A DNA stretch of 39,562 nucleotides from Dyella acidiphila (GCF_014863405.1 NZ_JACZZA010000016.1:88167-127728), one strand, 5' to 3'; positions 1-7,554 are shown, counted from the stretch's first letter. Numbers and translations are program-made. The notes: generated by a model not told the origin, from the sequence alone.

Positions 1-25
1 AGCCCTGGAAGAGGCCGGCGACTGA
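1..25 (+). CDS. 3' end of a tyrosine integrase gene (second copy, cut by window edge)
   Basis: The first 25 bases read A-L-E-E-A-G-D-stop and are identical to the last codons of the integrase at 5566-6633, with the stop codon at 23-25. Only this tail is in the window, so an almost identical integrase gene must lie just left of it, presumably as part of another element of the same family. Whether that upstream gene is complete cannot be seen. Confidence 0.7.
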
Positions 26-185
26 GCGACAGCACGGCGTCGGCCGGAAACGTGCATCAGGGGGTCTCACCGTTTACCATCGATGGCGTGTCGGGGTGAA
101 ACGCTTGGGAGGCCGCAGCCGCGCTAGGGGATCAGGGCGAAAGTACGACAGAACACGGTGGCGTGCGCTGTTGTTCCAGACACGG
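1..185 (+). repeat. Direct repeat, left copy (element boundary, may extend left of window)
   Basis: All 185 bases are identical to 6609-6793, and the match stops exactly where the two different toxin tips begin (after CACGG). The repeat holds the integrase tail, about 130 bp of non-coding spacer with a 10-bp perfect palindrome at 77-86, and the codons V-A-C-A-V-V-P-D-T. A short inverted pair (GAACA at 151-155, TGTTC at 172-176) sits around the presumed crossover region. An attachment site of the neighbouring integrase is the simplest reading, but the core has not been defined experimentally. Confidence 0.9.
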
Positions 186-655
186 TAGGAGCAGCACCCG
201 GTGCGACTTATAGTCAAATCGTCAATCGCGTACCCGGCACTGTCTTATCAGAAGCTGATGCGCTGAATCCTGGATCCCTGTCAGATAGTTTGGCTGAAAC
301 ATTCTCAGGCGGTCGCTACGCAAGCGTTCAGTTGGATCAATCCCTTACTCTGTATCGTGCATGGACACCAGGGCAGTCGAGCGAATTTGGTGCGTTCTGG
401 TCCTTGGATCAGCCGGCAGGTTCACTTTCGGCGCGTATGGATTCGGCACTCCTACCGGAATGGGGCAACATTCGAGGCACTCCGTTCAGTGCTCAAGCAT
501 CGCAATACACAACGATTGAAGTTCCGGCAGGAACTACTATTCATGTGGGCGAGGTGAGTTCTCAGGGCGGTCCATGGGTTGGCGGCCAAAGTCAGCTTCT
601 TATTGATGGCGGGGCGCAGCCCGCGTGGAAAACAGGTGGAGGATCATTGCAATGA
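158..655 (+). CDS. Toxin tip 1: orphan C-terminal domain of a polymorphic toxin
   Basis: This frame begins inside the direct repeat with V-A-C-A-V-V-P-D-T and then becomes unique. The only possible start is a GTG at 158 without a Shine-Dalgarno sequence, and an in-frame TAG at 125-127 closes the frame upstream, so it looks like a detached toxin C-terminus rather than a free-standing gene. The body has an L-Y-R-A-W motif (about residue 66), an E-F-G-A-F-W-S-L block and a late G-G-P-W-V-G-G-Q-S-Q segment. This arrangement loosely recalls NAD-targeting toxins of the TNT/ADP-ribosyltransferase type, but I cannot assign the family. The stop overlaps the next ATG (ATGA), which is the usual layout of a toxin followed by its immunity gene. 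Base composition is more AT-rich than the primase and integrase genes downstream. Confidence 0.6.
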   Translation: MACAVVPDTVGAAPGATYSQIVNRVPGTVLSEADALNPGSLSDSLAETFSGGRYASVQLDQSLTLYRAWTPGQSSEFGAFWSLDQPAGSLSARMDSALLPEWGNIRGTPFSAQASQYTTIEVPAGTTIHVGEVSSQGGPWVGGQSQLLIDGGAQPAWKTGGGSLQ

Positions 656-900
656 AGGATGTATCCGCATGCGAGTGCAGTCATTTGCACAGCGTGGGCA
701 AGTTTCATGGATGGGATGATTTCGATGGATTTGTGCGTTTATTGAAATCTAGTTCTGGATTTAAGGAGGTGCCGGTGTTGAGGCCTTACTCAAATGTAGG
801 GCTGGCTGAAAGCTGGTACCAATGCCTTCAATGCGAACAAGTTTGGCGATTGGTGTCGCCAGATCCTCCTTTCGCGGGACTGTGGGAACCAGTGTCTTGA
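652..900 (+). CDS. Candidate immunity protein for toxin tip 1
   Basis: This encodes 82 residues. The ATG at 652 overlaps the stop of toxin tip 1 by four bases and is preceded by GGTGGAGG, a good ribosome binding site, so I prefer it to the longer start at 625. Cysteines at C7/C9 and C58/C61 suggest a small zinc-ribbon-like fold. The C-terminus has a W-R-L-V-S-P-D-P-P-F stretch, but I do not recognise a named family. Immunity function is inferred only from position, size and overlap with the toxin frame. A hairpin 50 bp downstream closes the cassette. Confidence 0.6.
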   Translation: MKDVSACECSHLHSVGKFHGWDDFDGFVRLLKSSSGFKEVPVLRPYSNVGLAESWYQCLQCEQVWRLVSPDPPFAGLWEPVS

Positions 901-950
901 TTTAGCTAGGGCATCTTGTGCGGTGCCGTGCGTCAGAGTTCTAGAGGACG

Positions 951-977
951 AGAACGCCCGCCTTGCGCGGGCGTTCT
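951..977 (+). terminator. Hairpin after immunity gene 1
   Basis: An 11-bp perfect GC-rich stem (951-961 with 967-977) and a 5-base loop follow the immunity gene by 50 bp. There is no clean T-run, so termination may be weak. A very similar GCCCGC-type hairpin follows immunity gene 3 at 8280, which suggests that these cassettes travel with their own terminators. Confidence 0.55.
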
Positions 978-989
978 GCTGTCTGCGCC

Positions 990-1140
990 TGGTTTTTCGT
1001 CATGACGAAAAAATGCAGCACTGCGGATCTAGTGCAGGATAGGCAAACGCCGGGAAGTATGCGCATATCTTCGCCACTTTCTGCAAACCTTTGAGCCGGT
1101 TTAAGCAAGTTTGAGAACGCCATGGCGTTCTCAAAGCGGC
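990..1140 (-). other. oriT: Candidate origin of transfer (IncP-like oriT)
   Basis: On the minus strand, 1044-1033 reads GCCTATCCTGCA, which contains the IncP-type nick consensus YATCCTG^Y; the predicted nick lies between 1035 and 1034. A 5-bp inverted repeat (1018-1022 with 1031-1035) adjoins it, and two perfect palindromes flank it (993-1012 and the 26-bp 1110-1135). The next gene resembles TraJ, the protein that binds IncP oriT next to the nick. The consensus is established knowledge for RP4/R751-type systems; the assignment here rests on motif and context. No relaxase is encoded between the two direct repeats. Confidence 0.55.
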
Positions 1141-1307
1141 TTGAAGTGTCTTAAACCTATGCACAGAAAAGAGCAGGCAAGATGGGTATTGTGGGCCTAC
1201 ACGTAAACGTGCAGTCCCCCAATCCTGTCCTTACTCGTGCTTCGCACTCGACGGTATCTTGCTCTGCGAGGCACACGGCCGCTGCCGCGGCTTCCATCGG
1301 AGATGCA

Positions 1308-1682
1308 GTGAGTAAACGCCATACACAGTTGCGCGAGGTCTGCGAGCGCGAGCGTCCTTTAAAGGTGTACGTCACGCCAAGTGACCGGGAAAAGATCGAG
1401 GAACGCGCGAAGCTGACGGGCCTGTCCGTGTCATCCTTCCTGACTCGGGTGGGGTTGAATACGCCCATCCGCTGCATGGCCGATCATGATGTGATCGATG
1501 CCGTGTTGCGCCTCAATGCCGAAGTGACGCGAGTGGGTGCCGAGCTGAAAGCGTGGCTGACCAAGAGACCTGGTGAAGGTGCATCACCCGAAGATATCTG
1601 GCAGACGTTGCAGGAGCTGCACGCGCTTCAGCAGCAAATGATGGTCACCGTATCCCAGCTTCGTCGCCCTGGATGGCGTTAG
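1308..1682 (+). CDS. TraJ/MobC-like relaxosome accessory protein
   Basis: The GTG start at 1308 gives 124 residues, close to the length of IncP TraJ, and has GGAG five bases upstream. The frame is open back to an ATG at 1182, but the extra 42 residues look non-coding. The core L-K-V-Y-V-T-P-S-D-R-E-K-I-E, the L-S-V-S-S-F-L-T-R-V-G helix pair and the later V-L-R-L-N-A-E-V-T-R-V-G block match the ribbon-helix-helix layout of TraJ/MobC proteins. These bind oriT and help the relaxase to nick. The gene lies directly downstream of the candidate oriT, which supports the role. The family call is fairly firm; the start is uncertain. Confidence 0.7.
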   Translation: MSKRHTQLREVCERERPLKVYVTPSDREKIEERAKLTGLSVSSFLTRVGLNTPIRCMADHDVIDAVLRLNAEVTRVGAELKAWLTKRPGEGASPEDIWQTLQELHALQQQMMVTVSQLRRPGWR

Positions 1683-1906
1683 TCGGCGTCGTCGATCAAG
1701 GTCTTGCGTGTGCCCTCAACGGTAAATCGGTGAGCGGACCACGCCTGTAACTCGGCGCGAAGGCTTGCAAGGTTGTCGGCATCGGGATGCGGTTGGGCTT
1801 CTTCGGCCCGGATGCGCGCTTGGATCTCCAGCGCTTTTTGCATCCAGCGGGTTGCGTGCAGCTCAGGCAGGAATGACTCGATAAGCGGGTCAAGGGTGCG
1901 CGGCAT
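1679..1906 (-). CDS. Small protein of unknown function
   Basis: This encodes 75 residues from an ATG at 1906 with AAGGAG seven bases upstream, which argues for a real gene. It overlaps the last four bases of the convergent TraJ-like gene. The sequence is charged, predicted helical and rich in Ala, Glu and Arg (E-I-Q-A-R-I-R-A-E-E-A), with no signal peptide or membrane segment. I do not recognise it. Its position between the TraJ-like and repressor genes suggests a part in transfer or control of the element, but nothing in the sequence shows that. Confidence 0.55.
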   Translation of the reverse strand: MPRTLDPLIESFLPELHATRWMQKALEIQARIRAEEAQPHPDADNLASLRAELQAWSAHRFTVEGTRKTLIDDAD

Positions 1907-2050
1907 GAGCAAACTCCTTTACAGCCAAGGCATGGAGGCTGTGGGCGGGTGCTTTATTTTAAGAGAAAACCCCATCACTAGCTGCTATCTGCAGCTGTGC
2001 GGTACCACTATGCGATCCCTCATCCAGCGCGGATCGTTCTTCCTTAGCTG

Positions 2051-2395
2051 CTACGAATGCATCGCAGCAAGCTGCTTGGTGCGGTGTTTGACGATCAGGC
2101 CATCGAGTACCGCTTGAACAACGCTCTGCTCGTCCGGCGGCAAGCTGGAGACGGCCTCGAACAGCATGGTCAGGCGCGCACCGTGCGGTCCTCGCTCGCT
2201 GGGATCAAACACCAGCTCATCGAGCGAAACGTGCAATGCCAGCGCAATCTTCTTCAACCCATCAAGCGAAGGCTGCGCGTTCCCGGCTTCATACCGGCGA
2301 ACCTGATTGACATGCAATCCGGCCAGCTCGGCGAGGTCGTTCTGGGTAAGGCTCTGGGACTTACGCAGGCGCACCAGGTTGGCGGCAATGCTCAT
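2051..2395 (-). CDS. XRE-family helix-turn-helix repressor
   Basis: This encodes 114 residues from the ATG at 2395; an in-frame ATG at 2425 would add ten residues. An HTH_3 domain covers residues 1-60 with a clear L-T-Q-N-D-L-A-E-L-A-G-L-H-V-N-Q-V-R-R-Y-E-A-G-N core. A helical tail (S-L-P-P-D-E-Q-S-V-V-Q-A-V-L-D) probably dimerises. The gene is transcribed away from the primase-integrase operon, and the spacer between them has two palindromes and a third half-site. It therefore probably represses both itself and the operon and keeps the element quiet. That role is inferred from layout and family. Confidence 0.8.
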   Translation of the reverse strand: MSIAANLVRLRKSQSLTQNDLAELAGLHVNQVRRYEAGNAQPSLDGLKKIALALHVSLDELVFDPSERGPHGARLTMLFEAVSSLPPDEQSVVQAVLDGLIVKHRTKQLAAMHS

Positions 2396-2450
2396 GCAGA
2401 AATGTCGTAGCGGGATGGTGCGCATGAGGCTAAACCCTGGGTTCTTGATG

Positions 2451-2528
2451 GGTTTGACAAACCTACCCTAGTAGGTATCACAATACAACCCCGAAAGGGT
2501 ATTGACGCCCATCCCAACAAGGTAGGTT
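2451..2528 (+). promoter_or_regulatory. Divergent operator/promoter region of the element
   Basis: This region holds a 13-base odd palindrome GGTTTGACAAACC (2451-2463) and a second one, ACCTACCCTAGTAGGT (2461-2476), sharing three bases. A further GGTAGGTT half-site at 2521-2528 overlaps the ribosome binding region of the primase gene. A TTGACA (2454-2459) could serve as -35 with a weak TATCAC -10 at 2476-2481. The XRE repressor encoded on the other strand is the obvious candidate to bind here. Confidence 0.55.
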
Positions 2529-2529
2529 T

Positions 2530-5500
2530 ATGGCTCGTATCCCCGAGCACGAAATCGAGCAGCTCAAGCGCGAGGTGTCGCTGGTCCGGCTGGTCGAGGC
2601 GGACGGGATCGCGCTGGCCAAGCAGGGCAAGGACTATGCGTGCCGCTGCCCCTTCCACGAGGATGCGACGCCCTCGCTGATCGTGACGCCGACGAAAAAC
2701 CTGTATCACTGCTTCGGCTGCAACGCGGCCGGCGGTCCGATCGACTGGGTGATGCAGCGCCGTGGCGTGAGCTTCCGGCATGCGGTGGACGTGCTGCGCA
2801 CAGAGCTGGGCGTGGTGGATGCGCCGGCGGTGGCCACGGTGCGCACGCCGGCCGCTTTTACCCTAGCCGCCGAGGCCGATCGGCAAATCCTGCTGCGCCA
2901 GGTGCTCGACTACTACCACGCGACCTTGAAGGAAAATCCCGAGGCGTTGGCGTATCTGGCCAAGCGTGGCCTGCAGCATCCCGAACTGATCGCGCGCTTC
3001 CAACTGGGCTACGCCAACCGCACGCTGGGTTACCGCCTGCCGGATAAGCAGCTCAAGGCCGGTGCCGAACAACGCGGCCGGCTGCAGGCGATTGGCCTGC
3101 TGCGCGACTCCGGCCACGAACACTTCAACGGCAGCCTGGTCGTGCCGGTGATCGGCACGGACGGCACGATCCAGGAGGTGTACGGACGCAAGATCCGCGA
3201 TGATCTGCGTGCAGGCACCGCCTATCACCTGTATCTGCCGGGACCGCATGCCGGCGTGTGGAACGAGGAAGGCCTTGCCGCATGCGACGGCGAAGTGATC
3301 CTGTGCGAAGCGTTGATCGATGCGATGACCTTCTGGGTGCACGGCCTGCGCAACGTCACGGCCAGTTACGGCGTACACGGGTTTACCGACGATCATCGCG
3401 CGGCCTTCCAGCGTTACGGCATCCGTCGCGTGCTGATCGCCTATGACCGCGATGACGCCGGCAACACCGCCGCCGACGCGTTGGCCAAAACGCTGATGGC
3501 CGAGGGCATCGACTGCTATCGCGTGCTGTTCCCGAAGGGCATGGATGCCAATGCGTATGCCTTGGCGATGAATCCGCCGGCCAAAGCGTTAGCGTTGGTG
3601 ATCCGTAAAGCGCAATGGTTAGGTAGTGGTGATGCGCCGACACCGACGAGTGCACCGCGTGATGCGCTGGACGTGATCGATCCTCACTTAGCGGCTGCTC
3701 CGGCTGCACCGGTCGCTAAGGAAAAAGCGGTCGCCGTGGAGGAGGTGCGTGAACCCACACTCGCCACGCCGCTGCCGCCGGCACCGGTCGATGACGTGGC
3801 CACGCAGGAAGGCGAGCACGACCTGGTGCTGACCTTCGGCGATCGCCGTTACCGCGTGCGCGGCTGGAAGAAGCCGCTCAATCCCGAAGCGTTGAAGATC
3901 AATCTCCTGGTCAGCCGGGGCGAACGCTTCCACGTCGACACGCTGGATCTGTATCAGGCTAAAGCGCGTGCCGCATTTACCAAGCAGGCCGGCATGGAGC
4001 TGGGTGAGGCTGAGGATGTGCTCAAACACGATCTGGGCCGTGTGCTGTTGAAACTCGAAGCGGTGCAGACCGAACAACTGACCGCCGCGCTCACCAAAGA
4101 AGACAAGCAACCTAAGCTCAGCGACAGCGAGCACAGCGACGCGTTAGCGTTGCTGAAATCGCCCGATCTGCTCGACCGCATCGTGGCCGACTTTACGGCG
4201 TGTGGCGTGGTGGGCGAGCGCACCAATACGCTGGTCGGGTACGTGGCGGCAGTATCACGTCAGCTCGATCGTCCGCTGGCCGTGATCATCCAAAGCTCCA
4301 GCGCCGCCGGCAAGAGTGCGCTGATGGATGCGGTGCTCGCCCTGATGCCCGACGAGGTGCAGGTGCGCTACTCGGCGATGACTGGGCAAAGCCTGTTTTA
4401 CATGGGTGAGACCAACCTCAAGCACAAGATCTTGGCCATCGCGGAAGAAGAGGGCGCGTCGAACGCAAGCTATGCCTTGAAGCTGTTGCAATCGGAAGGG
4501 CAGGTGACGATTGCCAGCACCGGCAAAGATCCCACCACGGGTCTTCTGGTCACGCACGAGTACCGGGTGGAAGGTCCGGTGATGCTGTTTTTAACCACCA
4601 CCGCGATCGACATCGATGAGGAACTGCTCAACCGCTGCCTGGTGCTGACGGTGAACGAGAGCCGTGAGCAGACGCGTGCCATCCATGCGTTGCAGCGTCA
4701 GCGGCAAACGCTCAACGGTCTCTTGGCCGCCACCGATCGCGAGGCGATCCTGGCCGTGCATCGCAATGCGCAGCGCTTGTTGCAACCGCTTGCGGTGGTC
4801 AATCCGCATGCCGATGGCCTGACCTTCCTGGATGACCAGACGCGCACGCGCCGCGATCACATGAAATACCTGACGCTGATCCGTGCAATCGCGCTGTTAC
4901 ACCAGTACCAGCGGCCGGTGCACACGGTGCAGCACCGCGGCAAAGAGCTGCGTTACATCGAGGTGTTGCCGACCGATATCGCGGTGGCCAATCAGCTCGC
5001 GCACGAGGTGCTGGGCCGCACGCTCGATGAGTTGCCGCCGCAAACCCGCTTGTTGCTGAAACACCTGCATACGTGGGTCAGCGATGAGTGCGAACGGTTG
5101 GCGGTATCCCGCACGGATCTGCGCTTCACGCGCCGGCAGGTGCGTGCGCTGACGGGCTGGGGTGATACGCAACTGAAAATCCATCTGGGCCGCCTGGCCG
5201 AACTGGAGTACGTGCTGATCCACCGCGCCGATCGTGGCCAGCGCTTCGACTACGAACTGCTGTATGACGGCGAGGGCGAGCAGGGCGGCCGCTTCCTGAT
5301 GGGGCTGACCGAGGCGAACGGTGACGCGATGACCGCCTACGACAGCGACCGGTCGGGGGGCAGCGCATCGCGGTCGGCATCCGGTCGGGCCACGGTCGGC
5401 GCGGTATCGGGCCGTGGTCGTCGAGTCGCCGATACCGCGCACGCCATGCACAGCAACGTCTCGACGCTGATCGATGCGAAAACCTCACCGACAAGCACGA

Positions 5501-5562
5501 CACCGGTGGTCTCGCGCGCCGGGTCGTACACAGCCGCTTCTCACTTAGCCGCCGGCAAGTAA
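2530..5562 (+). CDS. CHC2 zinc-finger/Toprim primase fused to an ATPase domain
   Basis: This encodes 1010 residues. A DnaG-type zinc finger is visible at C40-x2-H43-x17-C61-x2-C64, followed by a Toprim domain with the acidic E260 and the D-R-D-D motif at 306-309. After a Pro/Ala-rich linker (about 370-430), a second half carries a Walker A-like A-A-G-K-S at 592-596, plus I-A-E-E-E and T-T-T-A-I-D-I-D-E-E segments as in AAA-type helicases. The enzyme likely makes primers and unwinds DNA for element replication or for complementary-strand synthesis after transfer. The stop codon is three bases before the integrase ATG, so the two are probably co-transcribed and translationally coupled. The C-terminal 100 residues are Ser/Thr/Arg-rich and probably disordered. 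Confidence 0.85.
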   Translation: MARIPEHEIEQLKREVSLVRLVEADGIALAKQGKDYACRCPFHEDATPSLIVTPTKNLYHCFGCNAAGGPIDWVMQRRGVSFRHAVDVLRTELGVVDAPAVATVRTPAAFTLAAEADRQILLRQVLDYYHATLKENPEALAYLAKRGLQHPELIARFQLGYANRTLGYRLPDKQLKAGAEQRGRLQAIGLLRDSGHEHFNGSLVVPVIGTDGTIQEVYGRKIRDDLRAGTAYHLYLPGPHAGVWNEEGLAACDGEVILCEALIDAMTFWVHGLRNVTASYGVHGFTDDHRAAFQRYGIRRVLIAYDRDDAGNTAADALAKTLMAEGIDCYRVLFPKGMDANAYALAMNPPAKALALVIRKAQWLGSGDAPTPTSAPRDALDVIDPHLAAAPAAPVAKEKAVAVEEVREPTLATPLPPAPVDDVATQEGEHDLVLTFGDRRYRVRGWKKPLNPEALKINLLVSRGERFHVDTLDLYQAKARAAFTKQAGMELGEAEDVLKHDLGRVLLKLEAVQTEQLTAALTKEDKQPKLSDSEHSDALALLKSPDLLDRIVADFTACGVVGERTNTLVGYVAAVSRQLDRPLAVIIQSSSAAGKSALMDAVLALMPDEVQVRYSAMTGQSLFYMGETNLKHKILAIAEEEGASNASYALKLLQSEGQVTIASTGKDPTTGLLVTHEYRVEGPVMLFLTTTAIDIDEELLNRCLVLTVNESREQTRAIHALQRQRQTLNGLLAATDREAILAVHRNAQRLLQPLAVVNPHADGLTFLDDQTRTRRDHMKYLTLIRAIALLHQYQRPVHTVQHRGKELRYIEVLPTDIAVANQLAHEVLGRTLDELPPQTRLLLKHLHTWVSDECERLAVSRTDLRFTRRQVRALTGWGDTQLKIHLGRLAELEYVLIHRADRGQRFDYELLYDGEGEQGGRFLMGLTEANGDAMTAYDSDRSGGSASRSASGRATVGAVSGRGRRVADTAHAMHSNVSTLIDAKTSPTSTTPVVSRAGSYTAASHLAAGK

Positions 5563-5565
5563 GCC

Positions 5566-6633
5566 ATGCCGCGCAAAGGCCAGCACACCCCGCGAACGCC
5601 GATCGGCGACGTACGCGATCCGGACAGCCTGTATCACGCCATGCTGCGCTTCGGTGCGTGGCAGCGCGAGAAAAACTACTCTGAGAAGACCATCGAGGCG
5701 CGCGAGATTTACCTGCGTTACTTCGTCGCCTGGTGCGATGCACGTGGTCTGCGTCGTCCGCAGGAGATCACCAAGCCGATCCTGGAGCGGTATCAGCGTT
5801 ACCTGTTTGTGCATCGGAAGAAGGATGGCCAGCCGCTCTCCACACGCAGCCAGCACACGCGCATCGTGCCGGTGCGTGCGCTGTTTAAATGGCTCGCGCG
5901 GTACAACCACATCCTCTACAACCCGGCCTCGGACCTGGAGATGCCGCGCCTGGAACATCGGTTGCCCAAGCATGTGCTGACGGCCGCCGAAGCCGAGGCG
6001 ATCATGGCGGTGCCAGATCTCCAAACATCGACGGGCGTGCGTGATCGTGCGATCCTGGAAACGCTGTACTCCACCGGCATCCGCCGCATGGAGCTGATCG
6101 GTATCCACGTGCATGACATCGACACCGAGCGCGGCACGCTGATCGTGCGCCAGGGCAAGGGTCGCAAGGATCGGATGGTGCCGATCGGTGAGCGTGCGCT
6201 GGCGTGGATCGGCAAATACCTGGACGATGTGCGGCCGGAGCTGGTCGGCGGGAGTGATGACGGTACGCTGTTCCCGACGCACCTGGGTGAAGCGTTTACG
6301 CCCAATCGTCTGACGCAGATGGTGCGCGAGTACGTCGATGCCGCCAAGCTCACCAAGCGCGGTAGCTGCCACCTGTTTAGGCACACGATGGCCACGCTGA
6401 TGCTGGAAAACGGGGCGGACATCCGTTTTATCCAGGCGATGCTCGGCCACGTCTCGCTCAACACCACGCAGATCTACACGCAGGTGAGCATCCGGCAGCT
6501 CAAGGCGATCCACACGGCCACGCATCCGGGGCGCCTGCCGGTCGCGCGTGCGTCCGTAGAGGTGCCGGCGGCTGATCGCGACACGTTGCTGGCCACGCTC
6601 GACGCCGAAGCCCTGGAAGAGGCCGGCGACTGA
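5566..6633 (+). CDS. Tyrosine recombinase/integrase of the element
   Basis: This encodes 355 residues. An N-terminal SAM-like core-binding domain (about 25-115) is followed by the catalytic domain. The catalytic residues are visible: R173 in G-I-R-R-M-E-L, a K198/K201 beta-hairpin lysine, H269-x2-R272 (H-L-F-R-H), H295 in L-G-H and the nucleophile Y304. Overall it resembles XerC/D-type recombinases with an extra 45-residue tail. The last codons are part of the 185-bp direct repeat, so the gene ends within the element boundary. This places the integrase next to its own attachment site, as is typical of integrative elements. An identical tail at 1-25 shows a second copy upstream. Confidence 0.92.
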   Translation: MPRKGQHTPRTPIGDVRDPDSLYHAMLRFGAWQREKNYSEKTIEAREIYLRYFVAWCDARGLRRPQEITKPILERYQRYLFVHRKKDGQPLSTRSQHTRIVPVRALFKWLARYNHILYNPASDLEMPRLEHRLPKHVLTAAEAEAIMAVPDLQTSTGVRDRAILETLYSTGIRRMELIGIHVHDIDTERGTLIVRQGKGRKDRMVPIGERALAWIGKYLDDVRPELVGGSDDGTLFPTHLGEAFTPNRLTQMVREYVDAAKLTKRGSCHLFRHTMATLMLENGADIRFIQAMLGHVSLNTTQIYTQVSIRQLKAIHTATHPGRLPVARASVEVPAADRDTLLATLDAEALEEAGD

Positions 6634-6793
6634 GCGACAGCACGGCGTCGGCCGGAAACGTGCATCAGGGGGTCTCACCGTTTACCATCGATGGCGTGTC
6701 GGGGTGAAACGCTTGGGAGGCCGCAGCCGCGCTAGGGGATCAGGGCGAAAGTACGACAGAACACGGTGGCGTGCGCTGTTGTTCCAGACACGG
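6609..6793 (+). repeat. Direct repeat, right copy (element boundary)
   Basis: This is identical over 185 bases to 1-185 and includes the last eight integrase codons. The identity ends after CACGG, where toxin tip 2 starts. Perfect identity over non-coding DNA implies a recent common origin of the two copies. With the left copy it delimits a unit of 6608 bp. Confidence 0.92.
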
Positions 6794-7128
6794 CAGAGAC
6801 CGTGATTCAACGCGGCGGTGCTCATGGAGATGTAAAGGGGATTCCGGGTTACGAGTCGCACCATACGCCAGCTGATTCGATTAGCCCGGTTCCGACTAAT
6901 CAGGGGCCTGCGATTGCGATGAAGGTCGAAGATCATCGATTAACGGCAAGCTGGGGTAACTCTCGAGAAGCGCGCATCTATCGTCAGCAACAGGCTTCTT
7001 TGATTGAGCAGGGCAACTTTAGAGCTGCCCAGCAGATGGACGTTCAGGATATTCGCGCGAAGTTTGGTAGCAAGTACGACGACGCAATTCAACAGATGTT
7101 GGAATACACCAACAATCAGGGTTTCTAA
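6766..7128 (+). CDS. Toxin tip 2: HNH/AHH-like nuclease C-terminal domain
   Basis: The frame enters from the direct repeat (V-A-C-A-V-V-P-D-T) and then encodes about 110 unique residues. As for tip 1, only a GTG inside the repeat could start it and no ribosome binding site is visible. The body has E-S-H-H-T-P-A-D-S (H32, H33), a G-P-A-I-A-M stretch and D56-H57 in V-E-D-H-R-L-T. This histidine-rich pattern is common in toxin tips at the end of Rhs/PAAR and hemagglutinin-type proteins and resembles treble-clef HNH-type nucleases. DNase or RNase activity is inferred. The immunity gene starts one base after the stop. Confidence 0.65.
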   Translation: MACAVVPDTAETVIQRGGAHGDVKGIPGYESHHTPADSISPVPTNQGPAIAMKVEDHRLTASWGNSREARIYRQQQASLIEQGNFRAAQQMDVQDIRAKFGSKYDDAIQQMLEYTNNQGF

Positions 7129-7129
7129 G

Positions 7130-7552
7130 ATGAACTACGAAATATCGCCTTTGGAAGGTGTTCGTGGAATTCGATTTGGCATGAATTTCCAGGCCGTAAG
7201 GTCGTTGGTGGGCATTGACTTCAAGTCGTTCAAGCGCACAGCCTCTGCCGTCTTTCCATGTGATCACTTTTCGGAAGCTGGAGTGTTTGCCTACTATGAT
7301 GCGAATGGGGCGTTGGAGGCATTGGAGTTGGCTGAGCCTGCTGCTCCAACCTTTGATGGCGTAAATCTTCTTGGGTTGAGTTTTGAATCGGTATTGGCTC
7401 TTTTAGAGTCTAAAGATGCTTCTGTTTCTAAAGAGGCTGATGGGGCGATTTCTCTTGCTCTTGGCGTCAGTGTGTATGCGCCTCAGGCGCTCAAAGATCC
7501 CACTGCAAATTGCGAGAGCGTAGTTGTATTTAAGCGCGGTTATTACGATTAG
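7130..7552 (+). CDS. Candidate immunity protein for toxin tip 2
   Basis: This encodes 140 residues from the ATG at 7130, one base after the toxin stop. An open frame runs back to 7004 but lies inside the toxin and is spurious. The protein is acidic and soluble, with two similar halves (G-V-R-G-I-R-F-G-M and G-V-N-L-L-G-L-S-F-E-S-V-L-A-L-L) that may form a repeated alpha/beta fold. I do not recognise a named family. The role is inferred from its place behind the toxin. Confidence 0.6.
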   Translation: MNYEISPLEGVRGIRFGMNFQAVRSLVGIDFKSFKRTASAVFPCDHFSEAGVFAYYDANGALEALELAEPAAPTFDGVNLLGLSFESVLALLESKDASVSKEADGAISLALGVSVYAPQALKDPTANCESVVVFKRGYYD

Positions 7553-7554
7553 AA

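Noticed and set aside
158-160. GTG as a true translation start for toxin tip 1
   Set aside because: There is no Shine-Dalgarno sequence before it, and the same GTG precedes the unrelated tip 2 because it lies in the repeat. Fusion to an upstream carrier is more likely the functional context.
2057-2410. 117-codon plus-strand frame opposite the repressor
   Set aside because: It is the antisense shadow of the XRE gene; the minus strand shows a clear helix-turn-helix domain.
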